From positions 1,364,001-1,428,000 of the forward strand of contig OZ242183.1 of NCBI GenBank assembly GCA_965205925.1: a stretch of 64,000 nt of DNA, written 5' to 3'. Position numbers and translations under genes: made by a program. Under the pieces are notes generated by a model. The model made no database searches and was not told the origin of the DNA. It saw only the letters and a program-made list of their open reading frames with translations. Source of the stretch: CAYRJD01 sp965205925. Lineage in GTDB: Bacteria; Actinomycetota; Acidimicrobiia; Acidimicrobiales; Poriferisodalaceae. Below, piece by piece: positions 7,504 to 14,889 of the stretch (its first letter is position 1; the number at the start of each line of letters is the position of its first letter).

Positions 7504-8699
7504 CGTTGTGTCTCCAGGCGGTCACTGACGAGTGCTGCTTGGAGTGTTTCGACTGCTTGAATTGTCGCCCCAACGAAAGCTGCACGTGGACCCAGTGTCG
7601 AAGCTGCAATCTTTAGAGGGTCTTTTGAAAGGTTCGAAAGTGCGACGGAGACCGCGTCAACGAAGACCTGATTTGCGCCGACTCCACCTCCAAAGATCAC
7701 CAACTCAGGGTTCAACACGAAGCTGAGATGTGACACTGCCAGCGCCATTGCAGTGGCCGCTTTTTTCAAGCAGTTCTTGGCCACGGCATCGCCTGTGGTC
7801 GCCGCTGTGAAGATTTCTGGAATTGTTGGCGAGCCAACTAGCTGCGTCGCGAGCCCTGATTCGACGCTCTCGCTAAAGGCCTTCGAGATCCCCGACGCTG
7901 AAGCAAGATCTTCCAGAGTCGCAGTCGGGTCGCCCTCAACATCAGTTGAGATGATGAACGATCCGACCTCACCTGCCGCCTCAAGCCCGCCGCGATACAG
8001 CTCACCGTCCAGGATTAGACCGGCACCGATACCGGTTCCCACCGATATCGCAACAAAGTTCCGAGTTTCGTCCGTCGTCGCGAGAGTCGCTAGTTCGCCA
8101 ACAGCTGCCAGATTGACGTCATTGTCGACCCAGACTTTGACACCGAACTCTCCACTCAACCGAGAGGCAACACGTATGTCCTCGAACCCCGGGAGGTTTG
8201 GCGCCTGATCAACCGTGTCAGTATCGCGGTGGTAGACACCGGGAACACCCACACAAACCGCATCAAGCGTGCAACCCAGCTCATCTTGTATCTGGGTCGC
8301 AACCAATACGACCTCAGCGATAGCAGTCTCGGCGTCTGATGGTGTTTCGACCTGTCGCTCGGCGCGCACATTACCAAGTAGGTCGACGATGCCAACCACA
8401 ATCTTGGAGCCGCCGATGTCCACAGCAAGCGCATGTCCTGCAGTCGGCACCACTTCATAAGGAGTTCCTGGTCGCCCCACGCTGCCTGACGGGTCGGCAC
8501 GTACTGGTCGGAGAACACCTTCGCCTTCCAGTTCGCCGACAAGAGCTGAAACTGTCGGCTTCGACAGTCCTGTGATCCGTACGACCTCTGCCCGTGAAAT
8601 CCCGGCTGGTGACGCATCAAACATGACATTCATGATTCGCTGGGCGTTGAGCAGCCGCAGAAGTCGGCTATCTCCCCTGGTTTCCATGGTAGTTACCAT
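7500..8699 (-). CDS. ROK-family transcriptional repressor
   Basis: Predicted sugar-responsive regulator of the operon it heads. The N-terminus has a winged helix-turn-helix (about 18-68; helices around AEVVRITGLSKPTVSALVGELE), followed by a ROK domain with VDIGGSKI (93-100), a catalytic-site Asp in WVDNDVN and SVGTGIGAGLILDG. The ROK zinc cluster is missing: where CxCGxxGCLE is expected the sequence reads EVGSFIISTDVEGDP, so the metal-binding hinge seen in Mlc/NagC is absent. Two ATGs compete, 8697-8699 and 8685-8687; neither has a clear Shine-Dalgarno. Inverted repeats at 8686-8699 and 8705-8727 cover and precede the start, which suggests autoregulation and control of all downstream genes. 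Confidence 0.88.
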   Translation of the reverse strand: MVTTMETRGDSRLLRLLNAQRIMNVMFDASPAGISRAEVVRITGLSKPTVSALVGELEGEGVLRPVRADPSGSVGRPGTPYEVVPTAGHALAVDIGGSKIVVGIVDLLGNVRAERQVETPSDAETAIAEVVLVATQIQDELGCTLDAVCVGVPGVYHRDTDTVDQAPNLPGFEDIRVASRLSGEFGVKVWVDNDVNLAAVGELATLATTDETRNFVAISVGTGIGAGLILDGELYRGGLEAAGEVGSFIISTDVEGDPTATLEDLASASGISKAFSESVESGLATQLVGSPTIPEIFTAATTGDAVAKNCLKKAATAMALAVSHLSFVLNPELVIFGGGVGANQVFVDAVSVALSNLSKDPLKIAASTLGPRAAFVGATIQAVETLQAALVSDRLETQR

Positions 8700-8727
8700 A
8701 ACTATTAGTTAGTCTAACTAACTAATC
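8686..8727. promoter_or_regulatory. putative operator: two palindromes at the ROK repressor start
   Basis: Two inverted repeats lie side by side. ATGGTA-GT-TACCAT (8686-8699) is perfect and includes the first start codon. ATTAGTTAG-5 bases-CTAACTAAT (8705-8727) is also perfect and contains a shorter palindrome, AGTTAG-T-CTAACT. AT-rich dyads just upstream of a ROK repressor gene are typical operators. Nothing else in the 130 bases before the pseudogene looks like a promoter, so the operon promoter probably overlaps this site. Confidence 0.6.
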
Positions 8728-8831
8728 TAAGTCGTGGCAACTATTACTCCAACACGAGACGTCGATTTCCTACCGGTGGAGATCCGGTCACCCCTGGATA
8801 CCGCCGATATCTCCGTGTCAACCACCTGCAC

Positions 8832-9630
8832 CTACCCGATTGGCCAGACTTCGGCAATGACCCGAGCGACTGTTTCGGATCGGCGGTGAACGTCGACCTC
8901 GGTCCAGACCTCTGAATGCTCATTGACGATCTCGCGATTCAGCACCAGGACGCTGTACATGTTCAGGGGCAACCGCTTCCCGAGATTTTGTCTGCCTTGC
9001 CGCCCGCCGCAACTGCGTCGTCATCTGCCCACGGTTTGTTGGAAAGCGTGCTGTTGAGGTTCTGCGCCACGAGAGTGAGATTGCCGGTCGTGTTGATCAC
9101 GAAGTCCCGCTTATCGCACGCTTCTGAATCTCCGACAATCCCGTCCTGCCAGTACGTTCGCCACCCGCGTGGCATGACGCGCTCGGTGCCCTATTTCTCT
9201 GGCAGTTGCGAGACGAGATCGTCGCCTGTTGGCCAGGTTTGGACATCAGCGGTCTGACTACGCAGGAAGGAGATCATGGTGTCTCCCACCTCTTCCGAAA
9301 GGTACGAGTCGAGTTCCCACAGCAGCACAACGACCAGGCGGTTTACGTCCTTCCTTGTCCGACGGAGAAGCGCACGCGCACTGTCCAATTCTCTACGGCT
9401 CGTAAGGCCCGACCGGCCTGCTCGAGGTATGCACAATGAGCATCAGTGATTACCCAAAGCAACGGCGGAACCAACACGCCTGCCTCCAGAGCCACGATGA
9501 CGCACGCGTTGAAGGTGCCCTGTGTGCTGCGAGGATCGAGCTCAGCGAACGCATCACCGCCAACATCTGCACACGTCTGCACACGTCTGCGTACCGTTGC
9601 AGTCAGATACTGCCGAGCGAGTTACTGGGC
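8832..9630 (-). pseudogene. decayed C-terminal part of a GmrSD-like DUF262/DUF1524 restriction gene
   Basis: Three frames of the minus strand carry consecutive pieces of one DUF1524 (HNH-type) C-terminal domain. Piece one, reading down to 9343, includes VPPLLWVITDAHCAYLEQA and RALRAVENW. After a frameshift near 9360, piece two reads RKDVNRLVVVLLWELDSYL to a TAG at 9191-9193. The same frame continues past that stop with ERVMPRGW and GNLTLVAQNLNSTLSNKPW (9175-8963), the family hallmark. After another frameshift near 8985, piece three reads MYSVLVLNREIVNEHSEVW to a stop at 8832-8834. Where the active GmrD-type motif has Glu-His-x-x-Pro this has Glu-Arg-Val-Met-Pro, so the catalytic His is also lost. 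The DUF262 N-terminal half is missing. A 10-base tandem duplication (9566-9591) disturbs the upstream frame. The upper boundary is approximate. Confidence 0.8.
9566..9591. repeat. 10-base tandem duplication inside the pseudogene
   Basis: The unit TCTGCACACG occurs twice in a row, followed by a partial third copy (TCTGCG). Ten bases is not a multiple of three, so the duplication shifts the reading frame and may be one of the inactivating events. Confidence 0.85.
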
Positions 9631-9666
9631 TGCTGTTTCCGGAGAGTGAGCCTGATCCAGCAAGCG

Positions 9667-12315
9667 TCAATTGACGTACTTCTTGATGTGCTTCAACCAA
9701 TCACGCACAAGCTTGAGTTCTGCTTCCATCTCTTCCATCGTGGGTGCCACGTAGTTCTGCTCCAGGCTCTTGTCGTGGCGCCGTGCCCATTGAGAGATCC
9801 GGCTGTAACTAGCCTGAAACCGCTCGTTATCGTTCATGGTTAGTTGAGCGAGGAACTTCAGCATCTTCGGACGAACCTCCATTGTGCCGCAATTCACAAC
9901 GCGTCCAACCACTTCTAAGCTGATGATACGCTCCCACGTCTCGGAGAGCTTCCCGGCCCAGTCAGACGTCTTCTCTACGAGTTCATTCTGCTGCCAGTCG
10001 CTCATCTCCTGACGAATTTTAACAAGTCTGGATTCGAGATCCTTGAGTCTTGACTTCACGTTCTGGGCCTTCCACGGGTGTGACTCAAGGCAGACGCCTA
10101 TTCGTTTTTCGCCTTGCCGCTCGACCGACCGCTCCGCTAATTGGACTTCTTTTTCACTGGCAGCGCGCACAAGGCCGGCAACGAACACCAAGTCGTGGGT
10201 GAACACAATCACTTGCCGATCTTTGGCAAGATCAGCGAGGCGTTCTGCCACTAGCCCTCGCCGGATGTGATCCAGCGACGAGATTGGGTCGTCCAGCACG
10301 ATCGCCGAGCGAGACTCGTCGAGGTGGGCCTCGGTGAAGAAGCCAGCCAATCCCAAGGCTGTCTGTTCGCCTTCGCTAAGCACTGCGGTCATCGCCGGCT
10401 GTTGGACAGCGTCAACGAATGTTGGACGAAACCGAAGGTGCCCCTTCTCCCCACCAGCATCTTCGAGAGTCACGCTGCGCTTTAGCAGGAGCCGTTTTGA
10501 CTCTCTGGTGAAGCTATCCCGAACTTTTGTTGCCACATGAGATCGAGCTAGCTCTGTCGCCTTGTTAGTGATTCTAGTCGTAAGCGTCGTCTTCTTCCCA
10601 TCCTCGAGCAGACGCATCTTCGTGCGCCGCAATATCTCGTACTCGATCGAGGGTTGCGCTGCAGCCATCTTAATCGAATCTTCGATCTGAGTTCGCTCCT
10701 CGGCTAGAACGGAGAGCCTTGCCTCATATTGCGAAGGATCGGTCTTTTCAGCTTCGATCCGAAGCGCACTCGCCTCCTCTGAGCCAGCTGTCGGACCATC
10801 GGACTCGACAACGGTCGATTCCGCCGCCGCTAGGCAATCCGAGAGGTTGTCAGCGCTATCCACTATGAGTTTGAACGCGCGGAGCCGATCGCTCCATGCC
10901 AGTGCTACTTCTTCGTCATTGCCAGAGATCTGTCGGAGTGCGGTATTAACATCGGTTGACTGAACAGCTACCCGTCGAATCGTATCGATGGATCCCCTCG
11001 CACTCCTCTCGGCATCGGCTGCGTTCCGTTCCGCTTCGTTGCGAACCGACTCCTCGAAGTTGGCGAATCGAGTCTTGGCCTCCGTTGCAAGCTCCTGATG
11101 GCACAGCACGCAGTGTTTTGCACCATCTGGGAAACGCTGACCTATCTCATCCTCGGCGAACGTCCTTGCCGCTTCCCACAGAGCCCGCCATGCTTGTGTC
11201 CCGACTCCCGGAACAGGCTCGAGCTCGAATAATTGTCTAGAAGTCTTGGTTGCGAGCGCCCGGAGCTTGCGTGCTTCATCGCTCGCCTCGATCGCCGCCT
11301 TGATGACCGCCGGTGACAACTGCTGGTTCATCGCAGATAGATGCTGCCCAACGGTGTCGTAATCCCTCGCAAGATTCTCGAGCCTGCTGCGCTCCTGGTT
11401 CGGGTCAGAACTGCGAAGATGCTCTTCCTCGGCGACCAGCTCATCCAACTTGTCCGTGGCATCGGCGGGTGACTTACACGCAGCTTCGACTTCGTCGTGA
11501 AGTGTGTCAGCTGAGAGCTTCCGGAGAAACTCCTCAGCAGAACCGTTTGGACTCACCGTCGGGAGAGTTTTTTCTTGCTTCTGGTTTTCAACGATCCGTC
11601 GATCGAGTTCGTTCTTTACCTCGTCGCACGCACGGATGAGACCTTCGAGCAAGAAGATCCCCATCGGCTGGAAGGTGACCTCGGATTCGGTGGCCAAGTA
11701 GGCGTCCCCGCACGCCTCGTCAAAGAAGCCAACCTGTTGCAGCTCGGCCGGAACATTGTCGGGCCACCCGACTGGTGCCTGATCCACCCCATCGACCGAG
11801 ATGCTCACTTCAGCCTGCTGGTCGCTGTTATCTCTCACGGTGAAGATGTCAGTCAAAATGTCCTCGCTGTGTCGAGACCGAGACATAGCCTTCAGTAGAC
11901 GCGCGAACCCGGACTTGCCGCTGCCGTTGTCGCCATAGACGACGGTCATTCCATCGGCAGGTATGCCTAGCTCCTGTCCAGGCAGCAGCGCGTTCACGCC
12001 GCTCTCGACGCGAATCTTCCGCAAAGCGATCTGGCTCCTACCGGAGTTCGAGCCGGGCATCTCATCCAACCGCAGGTCCGGCTGTGGCGAATTGTCAGCG
12101 GCTGCCAAGCGGTCGGCGATCTCGATGAAGTCCTCGGCGCGAAGAACCTCGCCCCTAGCCAGTCGACGCAGAACGGAAATCTGCCATGACGGGCAGTCTG
12201 TCGACCAATCAACTATTTCATTTTCTAGGGAAGCCACCCATCCAGCATGCCAGAGGGGTGCGAGACTCCGAGTCATCGCAGTAGCCAATGCTGCCACTAG
12301 CAAATCCATTTGCAA
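9667..12315 (-). CDS. large ABC/SMC-type ATPase with CxxC hook, possible anti-phage protein
   Basis: 882 aa. The N-terminal 70 residues (NEIVDWSTDCPSWQISVLRR) match a small helical module that I associate with defence-related ATPases. Walker A is GDNGSGKS (128-135). A long helical region follows (about 230-650) with His-Cys402-Val-Leu-Cys405 in the middle, like a Rad50 zinc hook. The second half-site has LSEGEQTALGLAGF (ABC signature), VLDDPISSLDH (Walker B with D-loop) and VIVFTHD (H-loop). The C-terminal 150 residues carry an YSRISQWARRHDKS stretch. This layout is shared by RloC, PrrC-like and other AAA_13 proteins; I see no sure anticodon-nuclease triad, so the effector is unknown. It starts 48 bases downstream of tRNA-Leu and precedes a dead DUF1524 gene, a typical island setting. 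The frame is intact. Confidence 0.7.
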   Translation of the reverse strand: MQMDLLVAALATAMTRSLAPLWHAGWVASLENEIVDWSTDCPSWQISVLRRLARGEVLRAEDFIEIADRLAAADNSPQPDLRLDEMPGSNSGRSQIALRKIRVESGVNALLPGQELGIPADGMTVVYGDNGSGKSGFARLLKAMSRSRHSEDILTDIFTVRDNSDQQAEVSISVDGVDQAPVGWPDNVPAELQQVGFFDEACGDAYLATESEVTFQPMGIFLLEGLIRACDEVKNELDRRIVENQKQEKTLPTVSPNGSAEEFLRKLSADTLHDEVEAACKSPADATDKLDELVAEEEHLRSSDPNQERSRLENLARDYDTVGQHLSAMNQQLSPAVIKAAIEASDEARKLRALATKTSRQLFELEPVPGVGTQAWRALWEAARTFAEDEIGQRFPDGAKHCVLCHQELATEAKTRFANFEESVRNEAERNAADAERSARGSIDTIRRVAVQSTDVNTALRQISGNDEEVALAWSDRLRAFKLIVDSADNLSDCLAAAESTVVESDGPTAGSEEASALRIEAEKTDPSQYEARLSVLAEERTQIEDSIKMAAAQPSIEYEILRRTKMRLLEDGKKTTLTTRITNKATELARSHVATKVRDSFTRESKRLLLKRSVTLEDAGGEKGHLRFRPTFVDAVQQPAMTAVLSEGEQTALGLAGFFTEAHLDESRSAIVLDDPISSLDHIRRGLVAERLADLAKDRQVIVFTHDLVFVAGLVRAASEKEVQLAERSVERQGEKRIGVCLESHPWKAQNVKSRLKDLESRLVKIRQEMSDWQQNELVEKTSDWAGKLSETWERIISLEVVGRVVNCGTMEVRPKMLKFLAQLTMNDNERFQASYSRISQWARRHDKSLEQNYVAPTMEEMEAELKLVRDWLKHIKKYVN

Positions 12316-12362
12316 ACGACACCCTTAGGAGCTTTTCCGCACGCTCTGACCAAGGGTTTATG

Positions 12363-12449
12363 TGGTGTCGGAGGGGGGACTTGAACCCCCACACCCTTAC
12401 GGGCACTAGGTCCTTAACCTAGCGCGTCTGCCAATTCCGCCACTCCGAC
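12363..12449 (-). tRNA. tRNA-Leu, anticodon AAG
   Basis: Cloverleaf of 87 bases including an encoded CCA. The acceptor arms GTCGGAG and CTCCGAC pair fully; the T arm is GGGGG-TTCAAGT-CCCCC; a long variable arm (CCCGTAAGGG) marks a class II tRNA. The anticodon stem CTAGG/CCTAG encloses the loop TTAAGGA, which puts A-A-G at 34-36 and G at 37, as in Leu-CUN isoacceptors. A34 is unusual in bacteria, where it is normally confined to tRNA-Arg(ACG) and read as inosine. It lies just downstream of secG, with the ATPase gene after its 3' end. Confidence 0.93.
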
Positions 12450-12471
12450 TTGATCACGCGTGGCTGCAGGC

Positions 12472-12702
12472 CTAAGCCAGCAGCAGACCCAAGATAAGCG
12501 TCGTAAAGCCAAATGTGACGGCCACAACCACGGTGATGCGACTCAGGTTAGTTTCTGCCACGGTAGAGCCTGCAGCCGTTGAGCCGACGCTGCCACCGAA
12601 CATGTCGGAAACACCACCGCCTTTACCGCTGTGTAGCAAGACCAGGCCGATCAGGCCAAACGCCGAAGCAATGTGGAAAAAGCCGATTACCAGAGCCAGC
12701 AT
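12472..12702 (-). CDS. secG: preprotein translocase subunit SecG
   Basis: Small membrane subunit of the SecYEG channel; it helps SecA-driven export. The 76 aa form two hydrophobic helices (about 2-22 and 52-75) joined by a Gly/Ser-rich loop containing LLHSGKGGGVSDMFGG, the most conserved part of the family. Placement downstream of gap-pgk-tpiA is the usual one in actinobacteria and firmicutes, and the same strand continues into tRNA-Leu. The start is ATG. The gap to the upstream SDR stop is about 70 bases; it includes an imperfect repeat of the SDR stop region (TTGGTGA then CTGGTGA, 16 bases apart). Confidence 0.93.
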   Translation of the reverse strand: MLALVIGFFHIASAFGLIGLVLLHSGKGGGVSDMFGGSVGSTAAGSTVAETNLSRITVVVAVTFGFTTLILGLLLA

Positions 12703-12771
12703 TGGCTACAGCCTACTGGTCGCAACCAGGAAATGGTGGGCTGCTCCCGCCAGGTCTCACCAGGCTTGACT

Positions 12772-13566
12772 TCACCAAGTCGGGTGAGTCATCACTCCTC
12801 CGTCAACCACAAGGTCTATACCGGTAATCCAGCGAGCTAGTCCCGAGCACAAGAATAAGCAAGCATCCCCGATGTCGGCCGGAGTGCCTAGTCGTTCAAG
12901 AGGAGCTGACTTTTTCCAGCGTTCGACGCCTTCGGGCCAGTCTTCGTCTATGCCGGGCCGTGCGATCAGCCCTGGTGAAACGCTGTTCACGCGAATACCG
13001 TCTGCGCCATAGCTGAGCGCAGCGGCCTTGGCATGCATCACCAGACCGGCTTTAGCGGTTGCGTAGTGACCGTGCTCAGCGGTGGGATGGTGTGCCTCTA
13101 TTGATGCCACGTGCACTATTGACCCGTTTGCTAATCCACCGGCTTTCATCGCTGCGGTGGTCACCTGTGTCAAGCGATGTGCGGCCGTCAGGTTTATGTC
13201 AATCATTTCTTGCCATTGCTGGTCTGTGATCTCCTGAAACGACACGGTTGGCTGAATGCCCGCGTTGTTAACCAAGGCATCAATGCGGCCGTGCGCGTTT
13301 AGCACCTCACCAACAAGCTGACTAGGGGCATCGAAGGTTGTGAGATCCGCTGTTGCGGTCGTAAAGCGCTGCAAGGCACCTGTGGATTCTTTCTCCAACG
13401 CCTTGCGTAGCTCGCCAGCAGGAGCGGTATGAGTGTGTGCAACCACGCTCGCGCCAGCCATCAAGAAGCGTTTCACAATGCCTGCGCCGATGTTGCCGCT
13501 GGCGCCGGTAACCAAGGCAACACGCCCGGTCATGTCAAGTAGCTCTGCTGGTTGCTTGGTATCCAT
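12772..13566 (-). CDS. short-chain dehydrogenase/reductase (SDR)
   Basis: NAD(P)-dependent oxidoreductase of unknown substrate. Classical SDR features in 264 aa: cofactor loop TGASGNIGAG (about 19-28), NNAGIQP (about 100), a catalytic Ser in VHVASIE, and HYATAKAGL giving the Tyr-x-x-x-Lys pair (near 165-169), followed by SPGLI. The C-terminal ITGIDLVVDGG is typical of FabG-like family members. It sits between the cupin gene (4 bases away) and secG, within the glycolysis-secG run; no pathway link is evident. Confidence 0.88.
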   Translation of the reverse strand: MDTKQPAELLDMTGRVALVTGASGNIGAGIVKRFLMAGASVVAHTHTAPAGELRKALEKESTGALQRFTTATADLTTFDAPSQLVGEVLNAHGRIDALVNNAGIQPTVSFQEITDQQWQEMIDINLTAAHRLTQVTTAAMKAGGLANGSIVHVASIEAHHPTAEHGHYATAKAGLVMHAKAAALSYGADGIRVNSVSPGLIARPGIDEDWPEGVERWKKSAPLERLGTPADIGDACLFLCSGLARWITGIDLVVDGGVMTHPTW

Positions 13567-13570
13567 CTGC

Positions 13571-14053
13571 TTAGTTCTGCTCTTTTCTAATAAGGCGTGC
13601 GATCTGTTCTACGGCAGAGGGATATTGCAACGACAGTGCATCTGCGTTGCCTAGTTCAAAGCCGTTTTCATCAAACGGCGGTGCCATCGTTGTTCCAAGC
13701 AGCGACCACGCGCCCGTAGTTTCGGCTGCCATCCAGGTCTGTGCTGGTATCGGCGCGACCGGTCTTTGACCCTTAACAAGGTCGCATCCCAACACTGGTT
13801 GCTGCACAGAACCGTCGTCGCACAGCAGCAGCATTCGCGCGGGTGCGCCTGCGTAGTAGTGCCAAAGCTCCGTTGTATCTAAACGATGCAGTGCCGAAAA
13901 ATCGTCTGGCCGCAGCAAAAAATAGATACCGCTTGAGAACTCATCAAGCCATGCCTGCGCCCACATACCACCTTCGTTAGCCAAGGGTTGTAGCCCGAGC
14001 TGTTTGATTATCTCGTTGGCAGATAACTCATCTGGCACGGCTGTTATGTCCAA
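13571..14053 (-). CDS. DUF985 cupin-like protein
   Basis: 160-aa small beta-barrel protein of the DUF985 cupin family, function unknown. Recognisable parts are the opening ANEIIKQLGLQPLANEGG, SGIYFLLRPDDFSALHRLDTTELWHYYAG (with the His/Glu metal-site candidates), GQRPVAPIPAQTW and a C-terminal GTTMAPPFDENGFELG. The start used is TTG (14051-14053), reading MDITAVPDELS. It lies in the second of two imperfect copies of a TTTGG-CATAAC segment (copy one at 14055-14074), so the start region seems to have been duplicated. A start further in at a Met (residue 30) would cut into the domain and is less likely. Confidence 0.75.
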   Translation of the reverse strand: MDITAVPDELSANEIIKQLGLQPLANEGGMWAQAWLDEFSSGIYFLLRPDDFSALHRLDTTELWHYYAGAPARMLLLCDDGSVQQPVLGCDLVKGQRPVAPIPAQTWMAAETTGAWSLLGTTMAPPFDENGFELGNADALSLQYPSAVEQIARLIRKEQN

Positions 14054-14077
14054 ATCTTGGCCGGTTATGCCAAACGA

Positions 14078-14860
14078 CTAACCAGCAGGCTGTGCTGCGG
14101 TGACAATGCGCGCAAACTGTTGTGCATCAAGCGAAACACCTCCTACTAAGGCTCCGTCAATGTCGGGTTGTACTAGCAACGAGCGAGCATTTTCAGACTT
14201 AACTGAGCCGCCGTACAAAACACGAACCAACGCTCCGCTGCCACGCTTTGCTACCGCTTGCTCATCCACAGTGCTACGCACATAGGCACACATTTCTTGA
14301 GCATCCTGCGGTGAAGCTGTTGCACCGGTGCCGATCGCCCAGACCGGCTCATAGGCGACCACCAGTTTCTCAAAGTCCACCTTCTTAAGGGTTGCCAGAC
14401 TGCCACGCAGTTGCTGACCCACAACTTCTTGCGCTCTACCGGTCTCACGCTCGTCCAACGTTTCGCCAACACAAATGATCGGCAGCATCTCCTCTGCTAC
14501 GACTGCCGTGGCTTTCGCAGCCACCGTCTCGTCAGATTCGCCTGCTGCACGTCGTTCGCTATGACCAACGATCACATAGGCAACATCAAGCCTGGCCAGC
14601 ATCGTCGCTGATATTTCACCAGTGAACGCACCTTGTTTCTCGCTATGGCAATCCTGCGCACCCAGTTTGAGCTCGAGCCGGTCGGCGTCAATGACTGTTT
14701 GTATTGAACGCAAGGCAGTAAAGGGTGGATGCACAGACACTTGAGTCGCCGCGTAATCATGACCGGCTAGCTCATAGCTCAGTTTTTGCACCAACTGAAT
14801 TGCCTCCAGATGATTGAGGTGCATCTTCCAGTTACCGGCTATTAAAGGCACACGAGTCAT
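14078..14860 (-). CDS. tpiA: triosephosphate isomerase
   Basis: Interconverts dihydroxyacetone phosphate and glyceraldehyde-3-phosphate. The 260-aa TIM barrel opens with LIAGNWKMHLN (Asn and Lys of the active site), has VGHSERR (electrophilic His near residue 99), YEPVWAIGTG (catalytic Glu near 170) and the phosphate-binding LYGGSVKSEN and GALVGGVSL. It follows pgk by 30 bases in the gap-pgk-tpiA series, so the three are probably cotranscribed. Confidence 0.96.
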   Translation of the reverse strand: MTRVPLIAGNWKMHLNHLEAIQLVQKLSYELAGHDYAATQVSVHPPFTALRSIQTVIDADRLELKLGAQDCHSEKQGAFTGEISATMLARLDVAYVIVGHSERRAAGESDETVAAKATAVVAEEMLPIICVGETLDERETGRAQEVVGQQLRGSLATLKKVDFEKLVVAYEPVWAIGTGATASPQDAQEMCAYVRSTVDEQAVAKRGSGALVRVLYGGSVKSENARSLLVQPDIDGALVGGVSLDAQQFARIVTAAQPAG

Positions 14861-14889
14861 CAGGTCATCTCACTAAGTCAAGTTCAGTA

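Noticed and set aside
8735..8831. Hairpin terminator after the pseudogene (ACCGG/CCGGT near 8772)
   Set aside because: A five-pair stem without a T-run is too weak to call.
9436..9843. Plus-strand open frames over 9.2-9.9 kb
   Set aside because: They have no family features, and the minus strand carries both the DUF1524 remnants and the start of an intact ATPase tail; these frames are by-products.
8728..12363. Integrative element with attachment sites at tRNA-Leu
   Set aside because: I looked for a copy of the tRNA 3' end downstream and for an integrase gene; neither was found, so only an island-like setting is claimed.
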